This document shows positions 1 through 11,164 of a stretch of DNA of 64,000 bases, piece after piece. Position numbers and translations under genes: made by a program. Under the pieces are notes generated by a model. The model was not told the DNA's origin, ran no database searches, and worked only from the letters and a program-made list of their open reading frames with translations. The DNA comes from Beroe forskalii (lineage: Eukaryota > Ctenophora > Nuda > Beroida > Beroidae): contig WFMF01000191.1 in NCBI GenBank assembly GCA_011033025.1, positions 124,001-188,000 on the forward strand, in the 5' to 3' direction. Position 1 is the stretch's first letter; each line of letters opens with the position of its first letter.

Positions 1-655
1 GTCAATCTGTTGTTCTGCTGAAACCAGTTTCAATCTGCCGCCCTGCTGACACCAGTTTCAGCCGTGGGATTTCAAACAAACAAACAATATGGTGTCCTCA
101 TCCACCTGTCTTCATCTGTTATTCTGCTGTCACCAGCCTCAATCTGTTGTCCTGATGTCACCAGTTTCAATCCGCTGCCCTGCTGACAGTGGTTTAATCT
201 GCTGCCCTGCTGACAGCAGTTTAATCTGTTGTCCTGCTGACACCAGTTTCAATCTGCTGCCCTTCTGACACCAGTTTCATTGTGGTGTCCTGATTTACCT
301 GTCTTCCTCTGTAATTCTGCTGTCACCAGTTGAATCTGTTGTTCTGCTGACACCAGTTTAATCTGTTGTCCTCTCCTGCTGACAGCAGTTTAATCTGTTG
401 TCCTCTCCTGCTGACAGAAGTTTAATCTGTTGTCCTGCTGACAGCAGTTTAATCTGTTGTCCTGCTGACACCAGTCTCAATCTGTTGTCCTGCTGACACC
501 AGTTTAATCTGGTGTCCTGCTGACACCAGTCTTCATCTGTTGTCCTCTCCTGCTGACACCAGTTTAATCTGCTGCCCTGCTGACACCAGCTTTATGATCG
601 ATGTTCTGCTGACACCAGTTTAATCTGGTGTCCTGCTGACACCAGCTTGGTTCCA
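1..655. repeat. Minisatellite, about 30-bp unit (CTGCTGACACCAGTTT)
   Basis: Some twenty imperfect copies of a unit of about 30 bp run head to tail. Each is built from CTGCTGACACCAG or CTGCTGACAGCAG followed by TTTAATCTGTTGTC. Unit length varies because of CTCTCC insertions and short deletions. The window starts inside the array, so its left end is unknown. I see no coding signal. Confidence 0.85.
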
Positions 656-719
656 AGTTTTCCTGCTGGTACTGACACCGTCACCACTTGCTTTTCATCC
701 TGTTGACACCAGTAAGGAG

Positions 720-2746
720 TTTTCCAAGTCTTATAGAATTGGCACCAAGGAATTGGATCTGTTGGATTTCATTGATTCCAGTTTGAAAAAACATGTTTTT
801 GTGATCCAAACAGTGATACAACTCTGGCCAGTGGCCGTGCCTGTAGTGGTTTCATGATATATAATGGTTCCATTGTGCAGATCAGACCTCATGCTCAGTT
901 TGCTGGCCGTTATATCAATGTCACCAGTCTAGCCCTTCCCTGTGCCCCAATCAAATAAAATGGCCATGACAATCATGATTCTGAGGCTAGCACCTAGACC
1001 TATGGAACTTTTATAGACGGATAGCCCTAAAAGCATGTTCTAAATTAAATTAAATTATACTTATGGCGATTATATTTGCATCTGTCATGCACGGCAATTA
1101 TCCTGATAGCCTCTAATTGTAATGCGTCTAGTCGATGCAAGCAGTTCATCTGCAACAAAATAATAACCATTACAGCTACAGAATTACTCTCTGAGGCGTT
1201 ATAAGTTCTGGGGATTGGGCGAAAATTGATAAGACTTACAGCAGAGTCGAGTATGGATCAACTATCATTCAAGATAATACATCAACATGAATGATGAATC
1301 TAATATTCGATTCCTATCAGTATCACTGCTCTTGGATTTGTATTCACTTTAACTTTTGTCTGACGTCGTCAGACCCATTATTTAAAATTTTAAATTTATT
1401 TTAAATAAGGGTCTGATCCAACTTACGCCTGATTTTTTACGACGCGCATGATACGTACTCATTTTGGATATGTACGTACGTGCGCGAAATTGGTGCTTGG
1501 TATCAGAGAATTTCATCGCGCGTGCCCCCAGTGCTAGTCACGTGACCTGAAGCTTCTTGTTAGGATTTTACCAGTATGATAGCATGTATTTTGATAGGAA
1601 TGCGATTGTTAAATTGTTATACACCGAAACTACTACTAGTCAGGCGTGGCCTGATTGCGTCAAACAAACTGAGACAGCTTCAGATCACGTAGATATTTAA
1701 GCAAAGCACCATTGCACCAAAGAAAAGCAAAAAATGACAGTTAAGCATAATTCAATGTGTGAAGTATCAAATCAAATGCAAATTAACAAATTCAACAATA
1801 AATATTAGCATTTCTTACGATTTAGAAAATCTCGATTGCATGTTTGAATGAATTGAAACACTAACAGAAGAGCATGTCACCTTCCTTCGGCACATTATTC
1901 AACCAGCCCTTGGCCGTTGGGACAAAATGCCCTTATTGAAATTGGTAACAAAGAGGTTTTATAAGTGGGTCCGTAACCTAAAATGAGGTCCGTAACTTAA
2001 ATGAGTAAATGAGGATGTAGATAATTCGGATCGAAAGACATGCAATGCACACAGGAACCTACATCATCAAGTTGGAAGCCTATTTATAATCAAAGTAGGT
2101 ACCTCCCTACCTGCGCACCTATGAATCGGGGAACGACAAAGGTGGCTGCTGCCCCGTTTCTGAACAGACGAAAATTTTGTTAAGATGAGAGCTTTGGACC
2201 GAGGAAAAAAGAAATTCAACAGGTTTTGAATGTAACTGGCCTTCTTTTCAAAAATCTAGCTTATGATAGGTACCTATTGGCCAATTTTATCCAGCAGTCG
2301 GTCTTTCAAATATTACTCTTTATAATTAAGCAGGCCCAACTGAACGAAACTTCTCGAGCGATTGCCAGATTGAGAGTTGATGCTCTTGAATAAATTAGAA
2401 TAGAAATAGTTTATACATATAGGTACCTCAGGTCCAAATAGACAGGGAGACAGTTACACTTTTAGGATTTGTCACATACTCTGGATGTTAAAATCAAATT
2501 GATCTCAAATTTGGCGATTATATAATATGCTGTCTAGTGTCTAGGTACCAACATGACAACACAAATTTGGAAAATTTTGTTTCAAACGGAAACGTGCCTT
2601 TAAAACAGGCATCCAAAACCCCCCCCCCAGTTTTTTTTTTTCCCTCCCCCCCCCACGGAATTCCTCCCGCCCCAAAATTTTTTTAAATTAAAAATCCCCC
2701 ACCTTGTTTCCCCCTCCCCCCCATCTGTCCACACCATCATCCTCAG
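720..2746. other. Intergenic DNA, no gene recognised
   Basis: AT-rich unique-looking DNA. Two structures stand out: an AT-rich hairpin around 1367-1422 whose arms end in CAGACCC and GGGTCTG, and a C-rich low-complexity stretch at about 2616-2725 with poly-C runs. I found no ORF with recognisable similarity and no RNA gene. Confidence 0.6.
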
Positions 2747-4150
2747 CTTTACTTTGGGGTTTCCATCTAGATATTATCTAGATAATTTGCAAAAATCATC
2801 GTCTATTTATCTAGATAATTTGTACTAGATAATCTAGATAAATTTCATATCCCTTTTTTCCGGGAAATTTCAGCAAAAATCGCCATTTTCCAGAACTTCT
2901 TCAATAATTGTCCGATTTCAAATATTAAAAATTTCTGATCTGTTCATTTTCATACCAATTTCGGAGATCTTAGGTAGTAAAGACAATTTATGGCTATCCA
3001 TATAGGTGGACCTGGGCAACTCATTTCTTGTTTCTATATATGAACATGGGCAGGCTGTTTGGCTTCAAGAAAAATCTGTTTTACTGATAATTTGAACTTC
3101 GTTATTAAATTGAAATGAATAACTACAGAATTAGAAGGCATTTGTTCAAGTTTCTTATCCTTACAAATCGCCATTGGCCACTTTAACGAAGTCAATACCA
3201 ACTCTGGACACTGCTATTTTTCTTCCAATTTGTCAAATTATTGACGCCCTTTGACAAAAGCAGGCTGTAAATATGTACGAAAGTAGCCTCCAGCTTTGGC
3301 AAAGTAATTGCTAATTTGAAACAGACCTACAAAAATGGTCATATTAAAGCATTCACTATTCAGTTCAAGAGTCTCAAGTAAATGTCAACTTTGACGTTTT
3401 CATGCTGATTTAATACGATAGAAATTAATTCCTTATTTCTATTCAGTTATTCTCAATTTGCCAGCATTCCAGCAACTCCGCGAGGCCATCATCATGAAAT
3501 TTACTTAATATCCACAGTGATTGACTGTTTTACGATGAATAATGCAAGTATTCATAGCAACTAATTAGTAGATAATGTTGTTACTTTGTTATGGTAGAAT
3601 TTATGGGTGATAACTGATTTCAACTCTATCAGAATGAAGCAATGAATGTCCTGACTCCATTCAAAATCCTAATATAACCAGGATATTTTGGTGGCCATTC
3701 ATTTCAATAACCGACAGCTGACATTCCATTGCAACAGTTGCACACTTCTAACGTTGAAAATTGTGTCAAGTTTGGATAAATTTCGGATTCAAAAATTATC
3801 TAGTTTATCTAGATAATCTAGATAATGGCGAAAAAATTATCTATTTATCTAGATAAAAGATTTCAAGTAGATAATGGAAACCCTACTTTACTTCCCCTTG
3901 CCTCACTACCCACTTCCCCTCACCTTATGATCACTTCCCCTCACGTCCCTTTGTATTCCCCACCTATTTAATGCATCTTTACAGTTAAAATTGATCTACA
4001 TTGCTATTAGATAACTTAGTTGTGGATAAACTTGTTTATCAAATTTTTATTCGAGATTTCGGCAAAGTGCATCTTGACATTAAATCCCCTCGGTTTTGTC
4101 ATTTTCCCTCGGTAGCCTGGCTACTCCTGCTACCCACTTTTGAAGGTAAG
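2730..4150. repeat. Duplicated 1.4-kb block, copy 1 (copy 2 at 6918-8355)
   Basis: This block matches 6918-8355 almost base for base with small indels. It runs from the CACCATCATC flank through a hAT-like element to the junction GGAAGGTAAGCCCTCCGG, where the palindromic array begins. Both copies join the array at the same repeat phase, so the duplicated unit included block and array together. Confidence 0.85.
2755..3885. mobile_element. Non-autonomous hAT-like TIR element, copy 1
   Basis: The ends are inverted: left TGGGGTTTCCATCTAGAT and right ATAATGGAAACCCTA. Flanking 8-bp direct repeats CTTTACTT lie at 2747-2754 and 3886-3893, the target-site size typical of hAT elements. The subterminal regions are packed with TCTAGATAA and TTATCTAGA words, themselves inverted between the two ends. 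About 1.13 kb long with no transposase ORF, so non-autonomous. Confidence 0.75.
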
Positions 4151-5082
4151 CCCTCCGGAGAATTGACCCTCCGGAGAATGGACCCTCCGGAACTCCGGAG
4201 AATGGGCCCTCCGGAGAATGGGCCCTCCGGAGAATGGGGCCCTCCGGAGAATGGGCCCTCCGGAGAATGGGGCCCTCCGGAGAATGGACCCTCCGGAGCT
4301 CCGGAGAATGGGCCCTCCGGAGAATGGGCCCTCCGGAGAATGGGGTCCTCCAGAGAATGGACCCTCTGGAGAATAAACCCTCCGGAGAATGGGCCCTCCG
4401 GAGAATGGGGACCTCCGGAGAATGGGGCCCTCTAAAGAATGGACCTTCCGGAGAATGGACCCTCCGGAGAATGGACCGGGCAACGAATGGGCCCTCCGGA
4501 GAATGGGCCCTCCGAATGAGCCCTCAGAATGGGTCCTCGGAGGACCCTCCGGAGAATGGGCCTCCGGAGAATGGACCCCTGAGAATGGGGCCCCGGAGAA
4601 TGGACCTCGGAAAATGGGGTCGGAGAATGGACCCTCTGGGCTCCGGAATGGGCCCTCCGAGAATGGGCCTCCGGAGAATGGGTAAGAATGGACCCTCCGG
4701 AGAATGGGCCTCCGGAGAATGGGGCTCTCCGGAGAATGGGCCCTCTGGAGAATGGGCCCTCCGGAGAATGGGGCCCTCCGAGAATGGACCCTCCGAATCC
4801 GAATGGGCCCTCCGGAGAATGGGCCCTCCGGAGAATGGGCCCTCCGAAGAATGGGGCCCTCCGGAGAATGGGGCCCTCCGGAGAATGGGTCCTCCGGAAA
4901 AGGGCCCTCCGGAGAATGGGGCCCTCCGGAGAATGGACCCTCCGGAGAATGGGGCCTCGGAGATTTGGATTCTCCGGGCCTTCGAGAATGGGGCCCTCCG
5001 AAAAAATGACACATCGAGAATGGGTAATTCTAAAAAGTGGTCCTCTGGAGAATGGATCCCTGGAGAATGTAGCCCTCCGAGA
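4151..5082. repeat. CCGGAG palindromic minisatellite, array 1a
   Basis: Tandem 16/17-bp units of consensus CCCTCCGGAGAATGGG, sometimes with an extra G. Each has a perfect 8-bp palindrome CTCCGGAG and, in 17-bp units, a GGGCCC palindrome at the unit junction. This is the most degenerate array: several units have lost bases between about 4490 and 4800. It begins at GGTAAGCC, next to the duplicated block. Long ORFs in all six frames here are a by-product of a stop-free repeat. Confidence 0.95.
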
Positions 5083-5178
5083 ATGTGCAATAGTCTCATT
5101 CCCGTTTGGGTGTGCAGGAAGAAAGTAAAAGTAAGTTAAAAAATAAAAAGTGTGTAAAAGTAAATGGTCCGTAAATAA
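5083..5178 (+). other. Promoter-less remnant of the inter-array module
   Basis: This matches the 3' half of the module found between later arrays: GTGCAATAGTCTCA, the leader, GGAAGAAAGTAAAAGT, an A-rich stretch and the hairpin GGTCC-N8-GGACC. The CRE and TATA part is missing and the donor reads GTAAAAGT instead of GTAAGT. It looks like a degraded or partly deleted copy. Confidence 0.75.
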
Positions 5179-5660
5179 GGACCCTCCGGAGAATGGGTCC
5201 TCTGGAGAATGGGCCCTCTGGAGAATGGGCCCTCCGGAGAATGGGGCCCTCCGGAGAATGGGGCCCTCCGGAGAATGGGCCCTCCGGAGAATGGGCCCTC
5301 CGGAGAATGGACCCTCCGGAGAATGGGGCCCTCCGGAGAATGGACCCTCTGGAGAATGGGGCCCTCCGGAGAATGGGGCCCTCCGGAGAATGGGCCTCCG
5401 GAGAATGGGGCCCTCCGGAGAATGGGGCCCTCCGGAGAATGGGGCCCTCCGGAGAATGGGCCCTCCGGAGAATGGGCTCTCTGGAGAATTGACCTCCGGA
5501 GAATGGACCCTCCGGGGAATGGGGCCCTCCAGAGAATGGGGCCCTCCGGACAATTGACCCTCCGGAGAATGGGCCCTCCGGAGAATGGACCCTCCGGAGC
5601 ATAAACCCTCTGGAGGGCCCTCCGGAGAATGGGGCCCTCCAGAGAATGGGGCCCTCCGGC
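5179..5660. repeat. CCGGAG palindromic minisatellite, array 1b
   Basis: About 28 units of the 16/17-bp repeat. The right end reads CTCCGG then CTTACCTTCCAAAA, which is the inverse of the sequence bounding array 1a on the left (CTTTTGAAGGTAAG). Arrays 1a and 1b together are therefore flanked by short inverted repeats. Confidence 0.95.
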
Positions 5661-5764
5661 TTACCTTCCAAAAAGGAAAATCCCCTCGGTAGCAGATATC
5701 AAAATCCCCTCGGTTTCAAGCTTGCTTGGAGCCACGCGCAAATTAAGTGACATAATTCGATCAG

Positions 5765-6480
5765 TTCAGCCCGCCGCAGGCGAAAATTTTCAAATTTTCA
5801 AGGTTTTGCACATGAATCCGCCTAGATTTGGTTAATTTATCATGCGATTAAAACAGCCAGCCGTAGGCAAAAATTTTGAAAGTTTTGCACCTGAGATTGT
5901 GTCTAGGATCAATTTAGTCATATAATTGGATCAAAACAGCCCGCTGCAGGCGAAAATTTTTAAGGTTTTGTACCTGAATCTGCCTCTGAGATAAATTTGG
6001 TCAATGAATAATGTGATTAAAACAGCCAGCCGTACTGTAGGCAAAAATTTTGAAAGTTTTGCAGCTGAGGTCCTGAGATTGTGTCTAGGATCAATTTAGT
6101 CATATAATTTGATCAAAACAGCCCGCTGCAGGTGAAAATTTTTAAGGTTTTGTACCTGAATATGCCTCTGAGATAAATTTGATCAATGAATATTATGTGA
6201 TTAAAACAGCCAGCCGTACTGTAGGCAAAAATTTTGAAAGTTTTGCAGCTGAGGTCCTGAGATTGTGTCTAGGATCAATTTAGTCATATAATTTGATCAA
6301 AACAGCCCGCTGCAGGTGAAAATTTTTAAGGTTTTGTACCTGAATATGCCTCTGAGATAAATTTGATCAATGAATAATGTGATTAAAACAGCCAGCCGTA
6401 CTGTAGGCAAAAAATGTGAAAGTTTTACGCTTGAGATTGAGTCTAGGATCAATTTAGTGGCATTATTGGATCACAACAAT
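5765..6480. repeat. Tandem repeat, about 170-190 bp unit
   Basis: Four or so units, each with AAAACAGCCAGCCGTACTGT, GGCAAAAATTTTGAAAG, GTGTCTAGGATCAATTTAG and AACAGCCCGCTGCAGG. Each unit holds two diverged half-units, the CAGCCAGC and CAGCCCGC parts, so the ancestral period may be about 90 bp. No coding potential seen. Confidence 0.8.
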
Positions 6481-6947
6481 TTGATTAACTGTCCTTTTCT
6501 TGTCATAGGCGTTTTCTAGATCCATTATCTGTCACTGAGCTTTTAAAAAAGTTTATGATGGTCAGTATTTTCCTCTTGTGTGGCATGTCGCTTTTCCCTC
6601 ATCTGCCATGCCCCACCTCTCTAAGTAATTTTCGCCTTACCTTTCCCTCAATCCTCACCTTTGGCCTTTATTAATTCTTTCTTACCTCACTTCCCCTCAC
6701 CTTACATCCTAATTCGTATCACGAATCACCAAGTTACTTCCCCTCACCTCGCTTCCCTTCAAGTTAATTAGTTAATAAGTTAATTGCCCTCACCACACTT
6801 CCCCTCATCTTAATGAGTTAATTCCTCTCAATTTTCGTCCACTCAGCTTACTTCTCCTCACCTTAATTCCGCCATCTTATAAATCTCCTCACCTTGATTC
6901 CCCTCACCCCATCTAGTCATCACACCATCATCCCCTCAGCTTTACTT
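6481..6947. other. Pyrimidine-rich low-complexity spacer
   Basis: Dominated by TTCCCCTCACCTTA-like words on the plus strand. The same TTCCCCTCACC words recur on both sides of the hAT-like element at 3890-3960 and 8085-8160, so the element probably sits in an old CCCCTCACC-rich repeat. Confidence 0.6.
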
Positions 6948-8355
6948 TAGGGTTTCCATCTAGATATTATCTAGATAATTTGCAAAAAATCATCGTCTAT
7001 TTATCTAGATAATTTGTACTAGATATCTAGATAAATTTCATATCCCTTTTTTCCGGGAAATTTCAGCAAAAATCGCCATTTTTCCAGAACTTCTTCAATA
7101 ATTGTCCGATTTCAAATATTAAAAATTTCTGATCTGTTCATTTTCATACCAATTTCGGAGATCTTAGGTAGTAAGACAATTTATGGCTATCCATAGGTGG
7201 ACCTGGGCAACTCATTTCTTGTTTCTATATGAACATGGGCAGGCTGTTTGGCTTCAAGAAAAATCTGTTTTACTGATAATTTGAACTTCGTTATTAAATT
7301 GAAATGAATAACTACAGAATTAGAAGGCATTTGTTCAAAGTTTCTTATCGCATCTTACAAATCGCCATTGGCCACTTTAACGAAAGTCAATACCAACTCT
7401 GGACACTTGCTATTTTTCTTCCAATTTATGTCAAATTATTGACGCCCTTTGACAAAAGCAGGCTGTAAATATGTACGAAAGTAGCCTCCAGCTTTGGCAA
7501 AGTAATTGCTAATTTGAAACGAACCTACAAAATGGTCATATTAAAGCATTCACTATTCAGTTCAAGAGTCAAGTAAATGTCAACTTTGACGTTTTCATGC
7601 TGATTTAATACGATAGAAATTAATTCCTTATTTCCTATTCAGTTATTCTCAATTTTACCAGCATTCCAGCAACTCCGCGAGGCCATCATCATGAAATTTA
7701 CTTAATATCCACAGTGATTGACTGTTTTACGATGAATAATGCAAGTATTCATAGCAACTAATTAGTAGATAATGTTGTTACTTTGTTATGGTAGAATTTA
7801 TGGGTGATAACTGATTTCAACTCTATCAGAATGAAGCAATGAATGTCCTGACTCCATTCAAAATCCTAATATAACCAGGATATTTTGGTGGCCATTCATT
7901 TCAATAACCGACAGCTGACATTCCATTGCAACAGTTGCACACTTCTAACGTTGAAAATTGTGTCAAGTTTGGATAAATTTCGGATTCAAAAATTATCTAG
8001 TTTATCTAGATAATCTAGATAATGGTGAAAAAAATTATCTATTTATCTAGATAAAAGATTTCAAGTAGATAATGGAAACCCTACTTTACTTCCCCTTGCC
8101 TCACTACCCACTTCCCCTCACCTTATGATCACTTCCCCTCACGTCCCTTTGTATTCCCCACCTATTTAATGCATCTTTACAGTTAAAATTGATCTACATT
8201 GCTATTAGATAACTTAGTTGTGGATAAACTTGATGTTTATCAAATTTTTATTCGAGATTTCGGCAAGTGCATCTTGACATTAAAATCCCCTCGGTTTTGT
8301 CACATTTTCCCCTCGGTAGCCTGGCTACTCCTGCTACCCACTTTTGGAAGGTAAG
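6918..8355. repeat. Duplicated 1.4-kb block, copy 2
   Basis: Second copy of the block at 2730-4150. Differences are small indels such as GGAAGG here against GAAGG in copy 1 at the array junction. The 4.2-kb spacing suggests a tandem duplication of block plus array. Confidence 0.85.
6948..8083. mobile_element. Non-autonomous hAT-like TIR element, copy 2
   Basis: Cleaner termini than copy 1: TAGGGTTTCCATCTAG on the left and GGAAACCCTA on the right, with the same 8-bp target duplication CTTTACTT at 6940-6947 and 8084-8091. The shared target site shows that the two copies arose by segmental duplication after one insertion, not by two transpositions. Confidence 0.78.
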
Positions 8356-8716
8356 CCCTCCGGAGAATTGACCCTCCGGAGAATGGACCCTCCGGAACTC
8401 CGGAGAATGGGCCCTCCGGAGAATGGGCCCTCCGGAGAATGGGCCCTCCGGAGAATGTGGCCCTCCGGAGAATGGGCTCTCCGGAGAATGGGCCCTCCGG
8501 AGAATGGGCCCTCCGGAGAATGGGCCCTCCGGAGAATGGACCCTCCGGAGCATAAACCCTCCGGAGAATGGGCCCTCCGGAGAATGGGGTCCTCCGGAGA
8601 ATGTACACTCCGGAGAATGTACACTCCGGAGAATGTACACTCCGGAGAATGGACCCTCCGGAGAATGGACCCTCCGGAGAATGGGGCCCTCCGGAGAATG
8701 GGGCCCTCCGGAGAAG
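8356..8716. repeat. CCGGAG palindromic minisatellite, array 2
   Basis: About 22 units. Near the right end several units carry the variant junction GTACAC in place of GGGCCC, a marker that recurs near the right end of other arrays. The last unit runs into GAAGTGACACATCGG, the start of a promoter module. Confidence 0.95.
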
Positions 8717-8950
8717 TGACACATCGGTATGTGAGACAGTAATTCTAAAAAGTGGTGTCAACGACACGTAGGATCGCTGACGAAGTGACGTAGCGGAATG
8801 CAGGCTGACGTAAAGTGGTGTCAACGAAACCTTTATAAGTGGCTGCACAGTGCAAAAGTCTCACTTCCGTTTGGTGTCACAGGAAGAAAGTAAGTAAATG
8901 TAAGTATAAAAAATAAAAAGTGTGTAAAAGTAAATGGTCCGTAAATAAGG
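8717..8950 (+). promoter_or_regulatory. Promoter module 1 with leader, splice donor and hairpin
   Basis: Order: GTGGTGTCAACGACAC, TGACGAAG, GTGACGTAG, CTGACGTAAAG (CRE/ATF half sites), a second GTGGTGTCAACGA, TATAAG at 8834, and an initiator-like TCACTTC with its A at 8863. The TATA-to-Inr distance is 29 bp, as in RNA polymerase II core promoters. A consensus splice donor GTAAGT starts at 8890, leaving a 27-nt leader. Then come an A-rich stretch and the hairpin GGTCC-N8-GGACC, and the array starts. Activity is inferred. Confidence 0.6.
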
Positions 8951-9043
8951 ACCCTCCGGAGAATGTACACTTCGGAGAATGGACCCTCCGGAGAATGGAC
9001 CCTCCGGAGAATGGGGCCCTCCGGAGAAAGGGGGCCCTCCTGA
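8951..9043. repeat. CCGGAG array 3 (short)
   Basis: Only about five units between promoter modules 1 and 2, including the GTACAC variant. It keeps the start and end units of longer arrays, as though the middle had been deleted. Confidence 0.95.
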
Positions 9044-9280
9044 GAAGTGACACATCGGTATGTGAGACAGTAATTCTAAAAAGTGGTGTCAACGACACGT
9101 AGGATCGCTGACGAAGTGACGTAGCAGAATGCAGGCTGACGTAAAGTGGTGTCAACAAAACCTTTATAAGTGGCTGCACAGTGCAATAGTCTCACTTCCG
9201 TTTGGAGTCACAGGAAGAAAGTAAGTAAAAGTAAGTGAAAAAATAAAAAGTGTGTAAAAGTAAATGGTCCGTAAATAAGG
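9044..9280 (+). promoter_or_regulatory. Promoter module 2
   Basis: Near-identical to module 1. TATAAG is at 9165, the Inr A at 9194 (29 bp apart), then the same 27-nt leader and GTAAGT donor, the A-rich stretch and the GGTCC hairpin. It has GTAGCAGAATG where most copies have GTAGCGGAATG. Confidence 0.6.
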
Positions 9281-9919
9281 ACCCTCCGGAGAATGGGCCC
9301 TCTGGAGAATGGGCCCTCCGGAGAATGGGGCCCTCCGGAGAATGGGGCCCTCCGGAGAATGGGCCCTCCGGAGAATGGGCCTTCCGGAGAATGGGCCCTC
9401 CGGAGAATGGGGCCCTCCGGAGAATGGACCCTCCGGAGAATGGACCCTCCGGAGCTCCGGAGAATGGGCCCTCCGGAGAATGGGCCCTCTGGAGAATGGG
9501 GTCCTCCGGAGAATGGACCCTCTGGAGAATAAACCCTACGGAGAATTGGCCCTCCGGAGAATGGGCCCTCCGGAAAATGGGGCCCTCCGGACAATGGGGC
9601 CCTCTGGAGAATCGACCCTCCGGAGAATGGACCCACCGGAGAATGGACCCTCCGGAGAATGGGCCCTCCGGAGAGTTGGCCCTCCGGAGAATGGGCCCTC
9701 CGGAGAATGGGCCCTCCAGAGAATGGGGTCCTCCGGAGAATGGACCCTCTGGAAAATGGACCGTCCGGAGAATGGGCCCTCCGGAGAATGGGCCCTCCGG
9801 AGAATGGGGCCTTCCGGAGAATGTACACTCCGGAGAATGTACACTTCGGAGAATGGGCCCTCCGGAGAATGGACCCTCCGGAGAATGGGGCCCTCCGGAG
9901 AAAGGGGGCCCTCCGGAGA
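9281..9919. repeat. CCGGAG array 4
   Basis: About 38 units with landmark variants seen in the same order in other arrays: a CTCTGGAG second unit, the short junction GGAGCTCCGGAG, a GAATAAACCC unit, then GTACAC units before the end. The shared order shows that whole arrays were amplified as units. Confidence 0.95.
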
Positions 9920-10110
9920 AGTGACACATCGGTATGTGAGACAGTAATTCTAAAAAGTGGTGTCAACGACACGTAGGATCACTGACGAAGTGACGTAGCG
10001 GAATGCAGGCTGACGTAAAGTGGTGTCAACGAAACCTTTATAAGTGGCTGCACAGTGCAATAGTATCACTTCCGTTTGGTGTCACAGGAAGAAAGTAAGT
10101 AAAAGTAAGT
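9920..10110 (+). promoter_or_regulatory. Promoter module 3, interrupted after the donor by a LINE tail
   Basis: TATAAG begins at 10039 and the Inr A is at 10068, again 29 bp apart. The leader and GTAAGT donor are intact. Just after the donor the module breaks off at 10110 and resumes at about 11117 with TATAAAAAATAAAAAG, the gap being a LINE fragment. Confidence 0.6.
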
Positions 10111-11116
10111 AGGAATTAAACAGGAATTAAACAGGAATTAAACAAATATAGTCCTAAGAGGCACTAACACCTCTGTTTGGACAAAATACATTAATTGCAT
10201 CCAATTTTCAAAGTCATAAGTTAATAAAGGAACCCGAGTTACAAATACAATAAATAACACTAACTAACATATAAAGAGTTTTTAATAAGTTACCAAATAC
10301 AAATAATATCCTCAGTAGAATAAATTAACAAAATTTCAAAGGTAAATAAGAGGCGAAATGAATGGTCTCGAAACAAAAGTTCAAAGGGGCAAAAAAAGGT
10401 AAAAGGGCAAAATTACTGAAAAACATATAAAGCATTAAATTTAATAATTACAAAATCATAACAACAAGACAAATTCAAAGATGATCAGATATTAAAACAT
10501 GATACAGAATATCTCATGAACAGAAAAGGGAAAAGCCACACACTAACAAACGCAAGCACAAACACACTCACACACACACGCACAGAGTCAAAACGCAACG
10601 CTCAATCTCACACCAAAAACCACTCACTGCACTCACCTGAAAATGTACACTCAAATAAAATAACACGAAGAATACTGAACAGTCTTGCTATTAAAGAACA
10701 GTCTTGCTATTAAAGTTCAGGGTCTTAACATTACACGCTGGTTTCATCAATGCTGACGCCCTCTTTATCCTCTTTCTTAGGGAAACGAAAGTCTGTGGCA
10801 CCGGGAGAAGTATCGTGCCAGTTCACTTGTTGCCTTTCTTTCCAGGAAGAGTCCTTGCATTTCTTCTATTGACCCAGATGTTATGGCAGTAATGGCCTTT
10901 TGGCTCAGTTTGCTCCGTTCACTTTCGTAGAATTGACATGACTGGAGGACATGCATCTCGTCTTCGATAATGGGCTCAAAGAAGGGGAGTGAACAAAGGT
11001 CTTTCATGGTTTCTTCGGATGATGTGCAGTTTGGGCAGGTCCTGTTGACGATAGAGTGTCTGTTGATCCCATATCTCCCTGTTTCAATCCTATACTTGTG
11101 AGCGCTGCTGCGGAAC
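10111..11116 (-). mobile_element. 5'-truncated LINE fragment (C-terminal zinc-binding region)
   Basis: On the minus strand, 11100 to about 10777 reads HKYRIETGRYGI, then RTCPNC, IEDEMHVLQSC and ELARYF. This is the Cys/His tail found after the reverse transcriptase in many animal LINE ORF2 proteins. The 3' end consists of three copies of a 12-bp tail repeat (AATTAAACAGG as read on plus) at about 10111-10145. The flanks share AGTA, a possible target duplication. CA-rich simple sequence lies at about 10540-10590. Confidence 0.7.
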
Positions 11117-11164
11117 TGAGTATAAAAAATAAAAAGTGTGTAAAAGTAAATGGTCCGTAATTAA
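11117..11164 (+). other. Second half of promoter module 3
   Basis: TATAAAAAATAAAAAGTGTG followed by GTAAATGGTCCGTAATTAAGG continues module 3 after the LINE insertion. The hairpin loop has AATTAA where other copies have AAATAA. Confidence 0.7.

Noticed and set aside
8863-8950. Spliced-leader RNA genes
   Set aside because: The short leader and GTAAGT donor are suggestive, but no Sm-binding site or typical three-stem SL RNA is visible, and a TATA-Inr promoter followed by an array is not the known plan. Kept only as a hypothesis in the findings.
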